From: Cyclobacterium sp. SYSU L10401
Lineage (GTDB): Bacteria > Bacteroidota > Bacteroidia > Cytophagales > Cyclobacteriaceae
Length of the DNA: 64,000 nucleotides
Direction of reading: 5' to 3'
NCBI RefSeq assembly: GCF_010993705.1
Contig: NZ_WOFO01000002.1
Location: 124,001-188,000 of the forward strand
Shown here: piece after piece, positions 45,059 to 54,090 of the stretch
How positions within the stretch are numbered: the first letter of the stretch is position 1
How the letters are laid out: each line of letters opens with the position of its first letter
The notes under the pieces: model-generated
Seen by the model: only the letters and a program-made list of their open reading frames with translations
Database searches by the model: none
What the model was told of the DNA's origin: nothing
Position numbers and translations under genes: made by a program

Positions 45059-45092
45059 TCTTGTGTAATTTTTAACCTGCAACCCGGTTTAG

Positions 45093-46247
45093 TTATAACT
45101 TCTCTAACGTTTGCCAAACCTGAAAAAGCCCCCTGGGAACATGAAAACATCCTTTCCATTTACCCCCTTTTAAGGATAACTGCACCTTTCCATATCGATC
45201 CAAATACCCAAACCACTCCGGGAAATCAGGATCCTTAAAATGATGCCAGGTATAGTCATGTACCTTTTCAAACCAATTCAGACACTGAATATTCCCAGTC
45301 ATGCCATAAGCCTTGGCTAAAAAAACCAGGGTCTCCAGGTGTACCCACCATAATTTTTGATTCCATTCCAGCTTCTCCGGAGGATGTCCTTTGCAATCCA
45401 AAAAATAATAAATTCCTCCATAAGTTTCATCCCATCCGAATTCCAAAGTCCTTAAACCACAAGCTATGGCCTTATCCCTCAAATCCTCATCACCAAAACG
45501 AAGTGAAAGATCCAACATAAACCACATGGCTTCAATCGCATGGCCCGGACTGCTCAATCTACCTTCGAAAGAATCCGAAAAACTTCCATCTTCAGTAACA
45601 TTTTCCAGGATCAGGCCGGAATCTTTTTGATAAAAGACTCCCATTACTTCCCCGATTACCCTGGAAGCCATTTCATCTACCCTTTGATCACCTAACAAAT
45701 GCTCCATCTCCAGGGTTAGATTACTTAAAATCATGGGCAGGGCAAAGCTTTTCAGGTTCCTGGTACCTGGATAGGTTTTATTGTATTTTCCTTTTGGGTT
45801 ATCTCTTCGCCTAAGGATATTGTCAAAGGTCTTCAGCGCTAGATCAGCATCTTCCTCCCTGGGATCGATTTTGTAGTAGGCTGCAAATGCCATGGCAGCA
45901 AAACAGTCGGAGAAAATATTGTAAGGCTGGACGAGTGGCTTTCCTTTCTGATCCAGGGAGAAATAAAAATTTCCATCCTTATCCCTCCCATTTTTCTTTA
46001 AAAAGTCGAGGCCCAACCCCGCCATCTCCAACCAATCCGGATTTTTCTCCACTTTATCGTATAAAACGGAAAACATCCACACCTGTCTGGCCTGCAGCCA
46101 AACAAATTTGTCGGTATCATAGACTTCTCCTCGTTGATCCAGGCAGGTAAAATAACCTCCATGGATTTTATCCTTACTTTTCTCCATCCAGAACGGAATA
46201 ACCCCATCCAGTAGCTCTTGCTTATAAATATCCAGGTATTGTTTCAT
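45093..46247 (-). CDS. N-acylglucosamine 2-epimerase (AGE) family protein
   Basis: The protein has 384 residues, the family length. It folds as an (alpha/alpha)6 barrel. Conserved segments include HGGYFTCLDQRGEVYDTDKFVWLQARQ in part, LSSPGHAIEAMWFMLD (catalytic His) and WWVHLETLVFLAKAYG. AGE interconverts N-acetylglucosamine and N-acetylmannosamine; relatives epimerise cellobiose or mannose. The VYDTDKFVWLQARQVWMFS pattern favours the N-acyl type. It is 8 bp downstream of the sugar porter. Confidence 0.88.
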   Translation of the reverse strand: MKQYLDIYKQELLDGVIPFWMEKSKDKIHGGYFTCLDQRGEVYDTDKFVWLQARQVWMFSVLYDKVEKNPDWLEMAGLGLDFLKKNGRDKDGNFYFSLDQKGKPLVQPYNIFSDCFAAMAFAAYYKIDPREEDADLALKTFDNILRRRDNPKGKYNKTYPGTRNLKSFALPMILSNLTLEMEHLLGDQRVDEMASRVIGEVMGVFYQKDSGLILENVTEDGSFSDSFEGRLSSPGHAIEAMWFMLDLSLRFGDEDLRDKAIACGLRTLEFGWDETYGGIYYFLDCKGHPPEKLEWNQKLWWVHLETLVFLAKAYGMTGNIQCLNWFEKVHDYTWHHFKDPDFPEWFGYLDRYGKVQLSLKGGKWKGCFHVPRGLFQVWQTLEKL

Positions 46248-46255
46248 TCAAATTA

Positions 46256-47659
46256 TCATTTATCATTGCCGTTTCCCAACCAGTAGGCGGCTATATCCTC
46301 CAAGCTTTTACCGGCCGTTTCCGGAATTTTTTTCCATATAATGTACATATACGGCAAGCACATGACGGCAAAGAAAAGAAATGTGCCAGATGGACCCAAA
46401 TTCTCCAAAAACCAGGGAGTCAATTGACCTACCAAATAAGTCCCTACCCATAATGAGAATCCAGCGATTGACATGGCCAACCCACGGATTTTATTGGGAT
46501 ACATTTCAGATAGTAAAACAAAAATTACTGCTGAAATCGAAATGGCAGTACAGAAAATATAGACCAAAAACAAAACCAACAGTACAAATGATGTCCAACC
46601 TAAAGATTCTCCAAATGAGAAATAAAAGCTAATCATCAATAGGCTGATCACCATGCCACTTACCCCAAAATAAACCAATTGTTTCCTCCCTACTCTATCA
46701 ATGATCAATAGCGCCAAAACGGTAGTCAACACATTGACCAGGCCTACCATCACCTGATAATACAAAGCATCCCCATCTGATAAACCACTTTGCTCAAAAA
46801 TACCAGGACCATAATACAACACCGCATTCACCCCCATAAACTGACCCAGGATGGCAATGGCCATCCCATACAATACAGGTTTCAATATTTTCGGGTTTTT
46901 CAGCAGCCCCCAATGGGTAGCAGTAGTCTTTGCAGCCTGTTCTGTAACCTCCTTTATTTTCTTCTCCGCCAGATCCGGAATTCCATACAATTTGTTGAAC
47001 ACGCTTTCAGCAGCTGCATGCTGCTCATTGATCACCAACCACCTTGGACTTTCGGGAATGGCAAACAAAATAAGTAAAAACAGCATGGCAGGAACCAATT
47101 CCATTCCCAGCATGCCCCTCCAAACTTCCTGTTGAATCACCAAATTAAGAAAACTGTTTTCGCTGAAATCAGCTGAAGCTGACCATTTTAACAATTGGTA
47201 GTTTACCAAATAAGCTCCAAGAAAACCTACCGTTATGGCCAGCTGGTAAAGTGCCACCAGGCTTCCCCTGTATTTCGATGGTGCCACCTCGGAGATATAC
47301 ATGGGAGAAACAATGGAAACCATGCCAATCCCTGCGCCTCCAATAATCCTGTACAAAACCAAAACGTCAAAGTGCTGCGTGAGGGCGCAACCCAATGCGG
47401 AAACAGCAAACAAGAGGGCAGACAAGAGCATGACTTTTTTCCTACCCATCAAATCGGATAATCTTCCTGCTAATACCACCCCCAATATGGATCCTACAAG
47501 GGCGCATCCTACATACCATCCCTGGGCCATGGCATCCAAATCAAACTGTCTGCTGACCTGCCCAATCGTCCCGGAAATTACTGCAGTATCATAGCCAAAC
47601 AGAAATCCCCCCACCGCAGCAGTAAGAGAAAGAAAAATGATGTAAAGGGTTTGCTTCAT
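46256..47659 (-). CDS. Sugar porter family MFS transporter
   Basis: The protein has 467 residues with 12 membrane helices. Sugar-porter signatures are present: GFLFGYDTAVISG, GRLSDLMGRKKVML, YRIIGGAGIGMVSIVSPMYISEVAP, AIPESPRWLV and IDRVGRKQLVYFG. It would import a monosaccharide by proton symport. It is the first gene of the operon with AGE and the FAD oxidoreductase, 102 bp after menC. Cargo is inferred to be an N-acyl-hexosamine or another hexose. Confidence 0.9.
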   Translation of the reverse strand: MKQTLYIIFLSLTAAVGGFLFGYDTAVISGTIGQVSRQFDLDAMAQGWYVGCALVGSILGVVLAGRLSDLMGRKKVMLLSALLFAVSALGCALTQHFDVLVLYRIIGGAGIGMVSIVSPMYISEVAPSKYRGSLVALYQLAITVGFLGAYLVNYQLLKWSASADFSENSFLNLVIQQEVWRGMLGMELVPAMLFLLILFAIPESPRWLVINEQHAAAESVFNKLYGIPDLAEKKIKEVTEQAAKTTATHWGLLKNPKILKPVLYGMAIAILGQFMGVNAVLYYGPGIFEQSGLSDGDALYYQVMVGLVNVLTTVLALLIIDRVGRKQLVYFGVSGMVISLLMISFYFSFGESLGWTSFVLLVLFLVYIFCTAISISAVIFVLLSEMYPNKIRGLAMSIAGFSLWVGTYLVGQLTPWFLENLGPSGTFLFFAVMCLPYMYIIWKKIPETAGKSLEDIAAYWLGNGNDK

Positions 47660-47761
47660 GTGCTTTGGACGAAGATTATCACTTGCTTGTTTCGGGAATT
47701 GAAAGGTACTTTGTCATAAAAATAAAGGGTAATCTCAGATAAACATAATGATGTCAGCACT

Positions 47762-48877
47762 TCATTGGAAACCGGACGGGAAAAGATAGGGAATAGACCA
47801 TGGCTTCTGTGGCTCATAGGTAAGGCTTCCATTAGTGATGGTAAGTGGTGATGAGAAATTATTGTGATACAACTGCCCTGTGCCCAAACCCTGTGGCAAG
47901 GTCGGCATGAGAGAAGAAGCAAATTGGGCAATAGCATTAAGACCAATATTGCTTTCCAATGCAGAAGTCATCCACCAGCCAATACCTGTGTTTTCGGCAA
48001 TATCTATCCATTCTCTGGTGGCTGCGATCCCCCCTAACAAGGATGGTTTCAGAATCAGATAAGTGGGCTTTATTTGTTCAAGCAAAGTTTTTTTATCATT
48101 TACATGGATCACACCTATCAATTCTTCATCCAAAGCAATAGGGACAGGTGAGTGTTGGCATAAATAGGCCATTTCCGCTGTATTTCCCGGTTTAATGGGT
48201 TGTTCAATACTATGAATGTCATATTGACTCAAAATGTTTAATTTTCCCAAGGCCTCCTGCAAGTTAAAGGCCCCATTGGCATCCACCCGCAGGGATATCT
48301 CTTTTGCGCTATATCGATTTCGGATCATTTCCAATAATTGGCATTCCAGGTCAAAATCCAAGGCCCCAATTTTCATCTTGATGCAATCGAAACCGTCCTC
48401 AAGCTTTTGTTCGATCTGCTCTTGCATGAATTTCTTGCCCCCCATCCATATCAACCCGTTAATTGGAATAGCTTGCCTTTGATCATAAAATCCACAGGAA
48501 AAGATTTTCCTTTTTCCTCCATGGATTAAATCCAGGAACGCCGTTTCCAGTCCAAACCGAAGACTGGGTAATTCATCAATCTGGGGTAATTCCTGGATCG
48601 CTAGCAATATCTCCTGCCAATCTTCAGCAAAAGAAAGGCCCTCCACCTTTTCAATTATTACTTTCGCCTTTGACATAAAATCAGGACGGTCATCCCGGCT
48701 CAGTCCTTTCAGAGGACCAGCTTCTCCCAGCCCAGAAACCCCTCGGAAAGTGTCAGACTGTATGCCTATGATATAGGTTTCTTTTTTTCTTAGTACCCCC
48801 CTGCTTGTACCGGCATCAAATTTAAAATTTAAAGTATATGGCTGGATATTTACTTTGACTTTGAACATTTCTTTCAT
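47762..48877 (-). CDS. menC: o-Succinylbenzoate synthase-like enolase-superfamily enzyme
   Basis: The protein has 371 residues; the start may be at 48877 or nine bases later. Enolase-superfamily catalytic residues are visible: K-M-K (about 167-169, CIKMKIGALDF), metal ligands in RVDANGAF (about 197), IEQPI (about 225) and LDEEL (about 250), and Lys in ILKPSLLGG (about 272). TSALESNIGLNAIAQFASS and GLGTGQLY are typical of Bacteroidota MenC in menaquinone synthesis. Other men genes are absent here, so an N-acylamino-acid racemase or dipeptide epimerase remains possible. Confidence 0.8.
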   Translation of the reverse strand: MKEMFKVKVNIQPYTLNFKFDAGTSRGVLRKKETYIIGIQSDTFRGVSGLGEAGPLKGLSRDDRPDFMSKAKVIIEKVEGLSFAEDWQEILLAIQELPQIDELPSLRFGLETAFLDLIHGGKRKIFSCGFYDQRQAIPINGLIWMGGKKFMQEQIEQKLEDGFDCIKMKIGALDFDLECQLLEMIRNRYSAKEISLRVDANGAFNLQEALGKLNILSQYDIHSIEQPIKPGNTAEMAYLCQHSPVPIALDEELIGVIHVNDKKTLLEQIKPTYLILKPSLLGGIAATREWIDIAENTGIGWWMTSALESNIGLNAIAQFASSLMPTLPQGLGTGQLYHNNFSSPLTITNGSLTYEPQKPWSIPYLFPSGFQ

Positions 48878-49097
48878 CTTCCTGAGACAGGTTATGCAAC
48901 CTTAAATCCGTTTAAATCCTTACCCATTTAAATTGAAGATATTCAGGTTTAAGCCCTGCAACACCCGAAACAATCTGAAATTAGTTTTGTCTATCTGGAT
49001 TCTAATACTTCCTGATTACCTGATAATTCCCCTATTTTCACTCGTTAATTTAATTAATGCGCTTTCAAAGATGGCTATTTTTTCGGGAATTTTTTGG

Positions 49098-49125
49098 TTA
49101 AAATAACCGTCAACTGTTATTTTAA
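49098..49125. promoter_or_regulatory. Perfect 10-bp inverted repeat upstream of queA
   Basis: TTAAAATAAC (49098-49107) and GTTATTTTAA (49116-49125) are perfect inverted repeats around an 8-nt loop, midway in the 359-bp menC-queA divergent gap. It is AT-rich, so operator function is uncertain. The rest of the gap shows no gene. Confidence 0.4.
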
Positions 49126-49195
49126 AATAGATTTTTCCTTTCTCAAAGATGACAAAAGAAATTATACGGTGAATGCCCAATTGCGGCGAAAGTCC

Positions 49196-49203
49196 TATAT
49201 TTG
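49196..49203 (+). promoter_or_regulatory. -7 promoter element for queA
   Basis: TATATTTG matches TAnnTTTG and lies 33 bp before the queA start codon. The -33 region is not clear. Confidence 0.45.
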
Positions 49204-49236
49204 TCCCGAAATTAAGTTTGTATATATTGCTGGAAA

Positions 49237-50469
49237 ATGTTGCTGGAAAACTCCCCGAAAATACAGGATTATCATTATGAATTGCCCGAAGAACTAATCG
49301 CCAAATTTCCACTTGAAAAAAGAGATGCTTCAAGGCTATTGCATTTTGAAAATGAAGTAGTTACCCATCACCCATTCTTAGCCCTACCGGAACTTTTGCC
49401 GGCCAACAGTCATTTATTTTTTAACGATACCAAGGTCATACCTGCGAGGTTAATTTTTAAAAAACGAACTGGTGCAACAATAGAAATTTTCCTTTTAAAC
49501 CCGGTCTCCCCATCCCAATTGGTCCAGCAAAGTATGGAAAGCAGGACTCCGGTAATATGGAGCTGTATGATTGGGAATCTAAAAAGATGGAATGAAGGAG
49601 AAATACTTCAAAAGGAAATTGGAATTGGAGATCAGCAGTATACCATGCAGGCTTTGCTGCTTGATAAAGAAAATAAATCTGTACAATTCAGTTGGGAGCC
49701 AGGCCAGTTGTCCTTTGCCACCCTTGTAGAAGCCAGCGGAGAAGTACCGTTGCCCCCCTACTTAAAAAGAAAAGCCATAGAAACAGACAAGGAAAGGTAT
49801 CAAACCATATACTCCAAAATGGAGGGTGCGGTGGCTGCTCCCACTGCAGGACTCCACTTTACTCAAAAAACCCTGACTGATATCAAAAATAAGGGGATTT
49901 CTCTTCAATATCTCACCTTGCATGTAGGAGCGGGTACTTTCCAGCCCGTCAAGCATGATAATGTCACCGAACATCCCATGCATCGGGAACAAATGGTTTT
50001 TACAAAAGAAAATATTCAAAAACTTTTTTCTGCTACAGGAAACATAGTAGCTGTGGGCACCACTTCCATGCGCTCACTGGAAAGCCTTTATTGGTTTGGT
50101 GTCCTGCTCTTGAATGGGGAAGGAGAAGAACTTGATTTCTTTATTCCGAAATTGGAACCCTATCAGAAACACCAGCATCTACCAACCAAAGAAGAAAGTA
50201 TAAAAGCTGTTTTAGACTACATGCAAAAACATCGGTTAGACCAACTCAGAGGTGCTACCGAAATCTTCATATTCCCTGGATATACTTTTAAAATTTGCAA
50301 TGGACTTATCACCAATTTCCACCAACCGGGTTCTACTTTAATGCTTTTGGTTGCTGCATTTACCCGAAACAGGTGGCAGGAAATTTACCAGCAAGCCGTA
50401 GAAAAGAAATATCGTTTTTTAAGCTATGGAGACAGCAGCCTTCTTTGGTACAATAAAGCTGGCGAATAA
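49237..50469 (+). CDS. queA: S-adenosylmethionine:tRNA ribosyltransferase-isomerase QueA
   Basis: The protein has 410 residues. It transfers and isomerises the ribosyl part of S-adenosylmethionine onto 7-aminomethyl-7-deazaguanine tRNA in queuosine synthesis. Segments YELPEELIAKFPLEKRDASRLL, FFNDTKVIPARL, AAPTAGLHFT, LHVGAGTFQPVK and ITNFHQPGSTLMLLVAAF are diagnostic. It is about 60 residues longer than E. coli QueA, as is common in this phylum. It converges on the LytTR gene. Confidence 0.95.
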   Translation: MLLENSPKIQDYHYELPEELIAKFPLEKRDASRLLHFENEVVTHHPFLALPELLPANSHLFFNDTKVIPARLIFKKRTGATIEIFLLNPVSPSQLVQQSMESRTPVIWSCMIGNLKRWNEGEILQKEIGIGDQQYTMQALLLDKENKSVQFSWEPGQLSFATLVEASGEVPLPPYLKRKAIETDKERYQTIYSKMEGAVAAPTAGLHFTQKTLTDIKNKGISLQYLTLHVGAGTFQPVKHDNVTEHPMHREQMVFTKENIQKLFSATGNIVAVGTTSMRSLESLYWFGVLLLNGEGEELDFFIPKLEPYQKHQHLPTKEESIKAVLDYMQKHRLDQLRGATEIFIFPGYTFKICNGLITNFHQPGSTLMLLVAAFTRNRWQEIYQQAVEKKYRFLSYGDSSLLWYNKAGE

Positions 50470-50475
50470 ACATGG

Positions 50476-50895
50476 TCAGTCAAAACCATTACTACCTAAC
50501 TTATGCACCCCATTGATTAACGTTTGATAATAGGTACGACCAACAGGTACTTTTTGATTATAGACACTTACTTCTTTAGGTGAAATGGTGTTGATCTCAT
50601 TGAGATTGACGATGAAAGATTTGTGAATCCTCAAAAAATGAGCTGATGGAAGCATTTCTTCAAATTCCTTCAAGATGTTCCGTAAAGAATAACTTTTATC
50701 TCTGGTCACCAAGGTGGTGTAGTTGCCATCCCCTTTGAGGTAAATGATGTTCTGGTATTTGATCTTTGTCAGACATCCCTTATCACGAATAAAGATGGCA
50801 TCCCTGATCAACAAATCTTTCGATTCATTTCGCTCTCCAAATAAGCCATTTATAGAATGATCGGATAATTCTTGTATATTTTCTTTTACTCCCAT
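50476..50895 (-). CDS. Stand-alone LytTR DNA-binding protein
   Basis: The protein has 139 residues. A LytTR domain covers about residues 35-135: IFIRDKGCLTKIKYQNIIYLKGDGNYTTLVT, SLRNILKEFEEMLP and FLRIHKSFIVNLNEI. There is no receiver domain; the first 30 residues are short and polar. It is likely a transcription factor controlled by level or by an unknown partner. No histidine kinase is nearby. An inverted repeat just upstream may be its own binding site. Confidence 0.88.
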   Translation of the reverse strand: MGVKENIQELSDHSINGLFGERNESKDLLIRDAIFIRDKGCLTKIKYQNIIYLKGDGNYTTLVTRDKSYSLRNILKEFEEMLPSAHFLRIHKSFIVNLNEINTISPKEVSVYNQKVPVGRTYYQTLINGVHKLGSNGFD

Positions 50896-50918
50896 AACAG
50901 TCGTTCTAACGTTTTATC

Positions 50919-50950
50919 AAACATTAAACAGAAAGGAGAATTAAATGTTT
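50919..50950. promoter_or_regulatory. Inverted repeat in the LytTR gene leader
   Basis: AAACATTAAA (50919-50928) and TTAAATGTTT (50941-50950) pair in 9 of 10 positions around a 12-nt loop, 24 bp upstream of the LytTR start codon. Position suits an operator or a leader hairpin. Confidence 0.4.
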
Positions 50951-51334
50951 GTTGTTAACCGAAAATATTTTGAATACCATTCCTTTACCCTCTCCGAATT
51001 GACTCCAAATTCTTAATTTATTTTTGAAAAGATACAAAATCATTATTTGGAGGTAATTAGATTAGATTTAAAAAAGGTAAGGGTGACGGAAAAATCAAAA
51101 TAATTCCATTCGAAGAGGCGGTCAGCTATGGCTTATGTCCCCGAATTGGCATTCGGTCTTCAAGCCGGATCCTGCCAACATGCAAAAAAGGGGTTGATTT
51201 CAAAATACGATCTCCTTTGAAAATTACATATCCTGTTTTTAGCTATTTGATCTTATTTTTATGCACTTTATTTTTTTGTTTTGTCTATTTTATTTACATT
51301 AGAGCAAAGCTTTTAGAACAAAAACCATTCAATT
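50951..51334. other. Gene-free gap before the small lipoprotein
   Basis: I see no gene. It holds a short perfect dyad CCGAAT-tggc-ATTCGG (51141-51156) in a patch (about 51105-51190) that is more GC-rich than the flanks. The last 100 bp are very T-rich, as in promoter regions, but no clear TAnnTTTG was placed. Confidence 0.4.
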
Positions 51335-51688
51335 ATGTTTAATTTCAACAAAAAACATTCATTAATTATTCTTTTTATATCTTCTTGTTCACTTTTCTTA
51401 AGTTGTTCTTCAGAGGACAGTTCTCCTACTGCCTGTTCGGTTCAGTGGTCTGTTGAATTACAAGATGAAATTAATGCCATGCAACAGGCAGCAATTTCCC
51501 ATGGTCAAACCCAGACTGCTGCCAGTTGTGAAAATCTCAGGACTGCTGCACGGGCATATCTGGATGCCCTGAGACCTTATGGGAACTGTCAGGCATTGAC
51601 CGGACAGTCCAGAACGGAATGGCAGAATGCTGTTGCGGAATCAGAGCAGCAAATTGAAGATTTGGACTGTGGTATTGAAACTGAATAA
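51335..51688 (+). CDS. Small lipoprotein of unknown function
   Basis: The protein has 117 residues with a lipoprotein signal (SLFLSCSSED, lipid Cys about residue 24). The mature part is acidic and helical, with three further Cys (TACSVQW, AASCENL, YGNCQAL) and a fourth near the C-terminus (LDCGIE), which could form two disulphides. I recognise no family. It stands alone between the LytTR gene and the flavoprotein. Confidence 0.65.
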   Translation: MFNFNKKHSLIILFISSCSLFLSCSSEDSSPTACSVQWSVELQDEINAMQQAAISHGQTQTAASCENLRTAARAYLDALRPYGNCQALTGQSRTEWQNAVAESEQQIEDLDCGIETE

Positions 51689-51699
51689 AAAGAATTATC

Positions 51700-53037
51700 T
51701 CAAAATAACCTCTCTAAAATCCTATCGATCAAGGAGGGGTTATTTTCTTTATTCAATTCTTTAAATTCTACGGAGAAAGCTTTCGAAATCAGGCCGATAA
51801 TCTCTGATGATGCCGGGCTGTACGCCATTCCCACTTCCAAATTTTCGATTAATTCTCTTGCTTCCCATCGGTATTGGATGGCATTTTCTACGAATTGACT
51901 TTCAAATTCGATACCCAATGTGGCCAGGGATTTAATTGAAAAATCATCCATATCGTAGTGCATTCTAAAAGAAATTTGCCCATTTGGGTGTTCCCAATAG
52001 AAATTTTGCGTATCCCTTCCCCACTTAGTGGAAAAATCCCCGTAAACTGACCAGGTTAATCCCATCACTTCGAGTTGAACAAAAGGATATTTGGTTCTCT
52101 TGGCATTAGAATGGTCTTGAAAAAAGGATGCTATGCCCGGACCACTGCACATAGAGGTACCAATTAAAGCCTTGTCTTCAGCTTTTTCATGATGAGACAA
52201 ATTTTGCCCTAATGCATAGGAATCGCTTACTGTAATGATTTGATGGGAATGATTAACAAAGAACTTCTCTCCTGAATAAAAAGCTGTTTCCCTTAAATAG
52301 GAGAATTCAGGAAAGAAACCGGAAGTATGAATAACCAAAGTACAGGAAAATTCTTTCCCATCATTCAATCGAACCCCTGTAATGTTTCCTGGTTCATCGA
52401 TTAAATAGGTATCAATTTGCTGATTGAAAAATATTCCGATGCCTTTATTTTTGAGATGTTTGGCTAAAAGGCAGGCCTCCTCATTGGGAAGGTACTCATC
52501 AGCCAAATTACTATTTTTGCATACCAGACAAGTCTTTACGCCTAATGTCGATAATCTTTCCGCCATAGCCAGAGAAGAAAAATCGCTTCCTTCTATAACG
52601 GCTGCAGTTTTCCCTTCCCTGATCCAGGATTCAAACTCATGAGCAGAAGTAAACTTTCTGATGTATTTCAGATGTTGGTGAAGCAAGGCTTTTGGCCGGT
52701 TTTCATTTACTAAAATCAAAGCATCATAACGCAAAACTCCTTTCCGGCAAAATATTTCCTTCCTATCAAAATCAATCTTTAATACCTCTGAAAAAACAAA
52801 ATAAACACCTTTTTGACCTGGCAAATCACCTGGTTCAGATTTAGTTATCTCCAGCGATATCTTCATTAAGGAACACAGGCTTTGGAGAAAGAATAAATCT
52901 GTCCAACTTTCTCCGATGATGGTTACCCTTCCCTCAAAGGGCTTTTTCTCCAGCACTAAAAGGAATTCTGCAACAGATTTACCTGCTCCTATCAGTACTG
53001 TATGAGGTAGGTTAAATGGTTTTGTATTCTTTTTCAT
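51700..53037 (-). CDS. Degenerate FAD/NAD(P)-binding oxidoreductase-like protein
   Basis: The protein has 445 residues. The overall plan resembles class II pyridine-nucleotide oxidoreductases: an FAD Rossmann start (TVLIGAGKSVAEFLLVL), a second dinucleotide site (TAAVIEGSDFSSLAMAERLS), and a late VSDSYALGQNLS segment in the place of the GD motif. Both glycine-rich motifs are altered (GAGKSVA in place of GxGxxG; EGSDFSS in place of GGGxxG), so cofactor binding may be weak or lost. Role unknown. It is not truncated. Confidence 0.65.
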   Translation of the reverse strand: MKKNTKPFNLPHTVLIGAGKSVAEFLLVLEKKPFEGRVTIIGESWTDLFFLQSLCSLMKISLEITKSEPGDLPGQKGVYFVFSEVLKIDFDRKEIFCRKGVLRYDALILVNENRPKALLHQHLKYIRKFTSAHEFESWIREGKTAAVIEGSDFSSLAMAERLSTLGVKTCLVCKNSNLADEYLPNEEACLLAKHLKNKGIGIFFNQQIDTYLIDEPGNITGVRLNDGKEFSCTLVIHTSGFFPEFSYLRETAFYSGEKFFVNHSHQIITVSDSYALGQNLSHHEKAEDKALIGTSMCSGPGIASFFQDHSNAKRTKYPFVQLEVMGLTWSVYGDFSTKWGRDTQNFYWEHPNGQISFRMHYDMDDFSIKSLATLGIEFESQFVENAIQYRWEARELIENLEVGMAYSPASSEIIGLISKAFSVEFKELNKENNPSLIDRILERLF

Positions 53038-53162
53038 TCATTTTGAACCTTACTGCCGCAACTTCAAAAAAGTAAATACTTATCTGCAATACTTGTTTTT
53101 CCAATAATCAGGCCAAAATTAAATTGAGCGACTTCCAATGAGCTAAAAAAATGGATTAGATT

Positions 53163-53918
53163 TTACCCTTCTTCACCTAATAATTTGGAAGGTTTAATGG
53201 GGTTTTTTCTTTTTAGACCGAATCCTTCTATGGCAAATTTCCTTAGATGTTGTTCCATTTCATTTACGTCATCAGTCAATAAAAACAAATCCATATCTTC
53301 CGGACTAATGGTGCCTACATGGGCCATATATTTTAGGTGTTCATATAAATGGGCATGAAATGCTTTACCCATCAATACCACAGGAAAACGTTTCATCACC
53401 TGAGTCTGTATGAGCGTCAATGCCTCAAAAAATTCATCCATTGTACCGAATCCTCCCGGGAGAACAATAAACGCATAACTGTACTTGGATAGCAGTACTT
53501 TTCTTACAAAGAAATATTTAAAGTTCATGAATTTATCTAAATAGGCATTCGGGTATTGTTCAAAGGGTAAAATAATATTGCAACCCACGGATTTTCCTCC
53601 AGCCATCTTGGCCCCTTTATTGGCTGCCTCCATGATTCCGGGACCTCCGCCAGTCATGACGGTAAATCCCAGGTGACTTACCGTGGCTCCGACCTTTACC
53701 CCCAATTCGTAAAACTCGTCTCCCGGTTCAAAACGTGCAGAACCAAAAACGGTAACACATGGCCCCACAAAATGTAACATCCTGAATCCATGAATAAATT
53801 CTACCAGAACTTTTATTCCAAATTTTAAATCTTTAAATCTGCTTTGAGGGCCGGCCATAAAAGCTTCCTCCTCGGGATTGATCAAAGGATTAATGATTTT
53901 TTTGGGTTCTTTTAACAT
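53163..53918 (-). CDS. LOG family protein (TIGR00730)
   Basis: The protein has 251 residues. The lysine decarboxylase-like Rossmann fold is marked by FGSARFEPGDEFYELG, MTGGGPGIMEAANKGAKMAG (about residue 90) and VLPGGFGTMDEFFEALTLIQT (PGGxGTxxE, about residue 155) in part. LOG enzymes release free base from cytokinin-type or other nucleoside 5'-monophosphates. Bacterial function is mostly unknown. It is transcribed away from the surface operon. Confidence 0.9.
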   Translation of the reverse strand: MLKEPKKIINPLINPEEEAFMAGPQSRFKDLKFGIKVLVEFIHGFRMLHFVGPCVTVFGSARFEPGDEFYELGVKVGATVSHLGFTVMTGGGPGIMEAANKGAKMAGGKSVGCNIILPFEQYPNAYLDKFMNFKYFFVRKVLLSKYSYAFIVLPGGFGTMDEFFEALTLIQTQVMKRFPVVLMGKAFHAHLYEHLKYMAHVGTISPEDMDLFLLTDDVNEMEQHLRKFAIEGFGLKRKNPIKPSKLLGEEG

Positions 53919-54090
53919 GGCTGCATTTTGATATCAGGAATGATTTTTTTTAAAGATTGAATGTCAAATGGCTGAAACCAAAGAAACAAAAATAAAGAAT
54001 TAAAAGCAGGTAACTATCAAATAAGGAGAAAATTAAGCTATATTTAAATCTGCTTTAGAGAATTGCAAAGTATCCTATCAAACCTGCATC

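Noticed and set aside
49016-49333. 105-residue reading frame on the minus strand between menC and queA
   Set aside because: It overlaps the queA start, has no recognised motif, and spans the AT-rich dyad and promoter region; it is most likely chance.
51105-51190. Slightly GC-rich patch with a CCGAAT/ATTCGG dyad that might be an RNA gene
   Set aside because: The stem is only 6 bp, it is not tRNA-like, and no promoter or terminator surrounds it.
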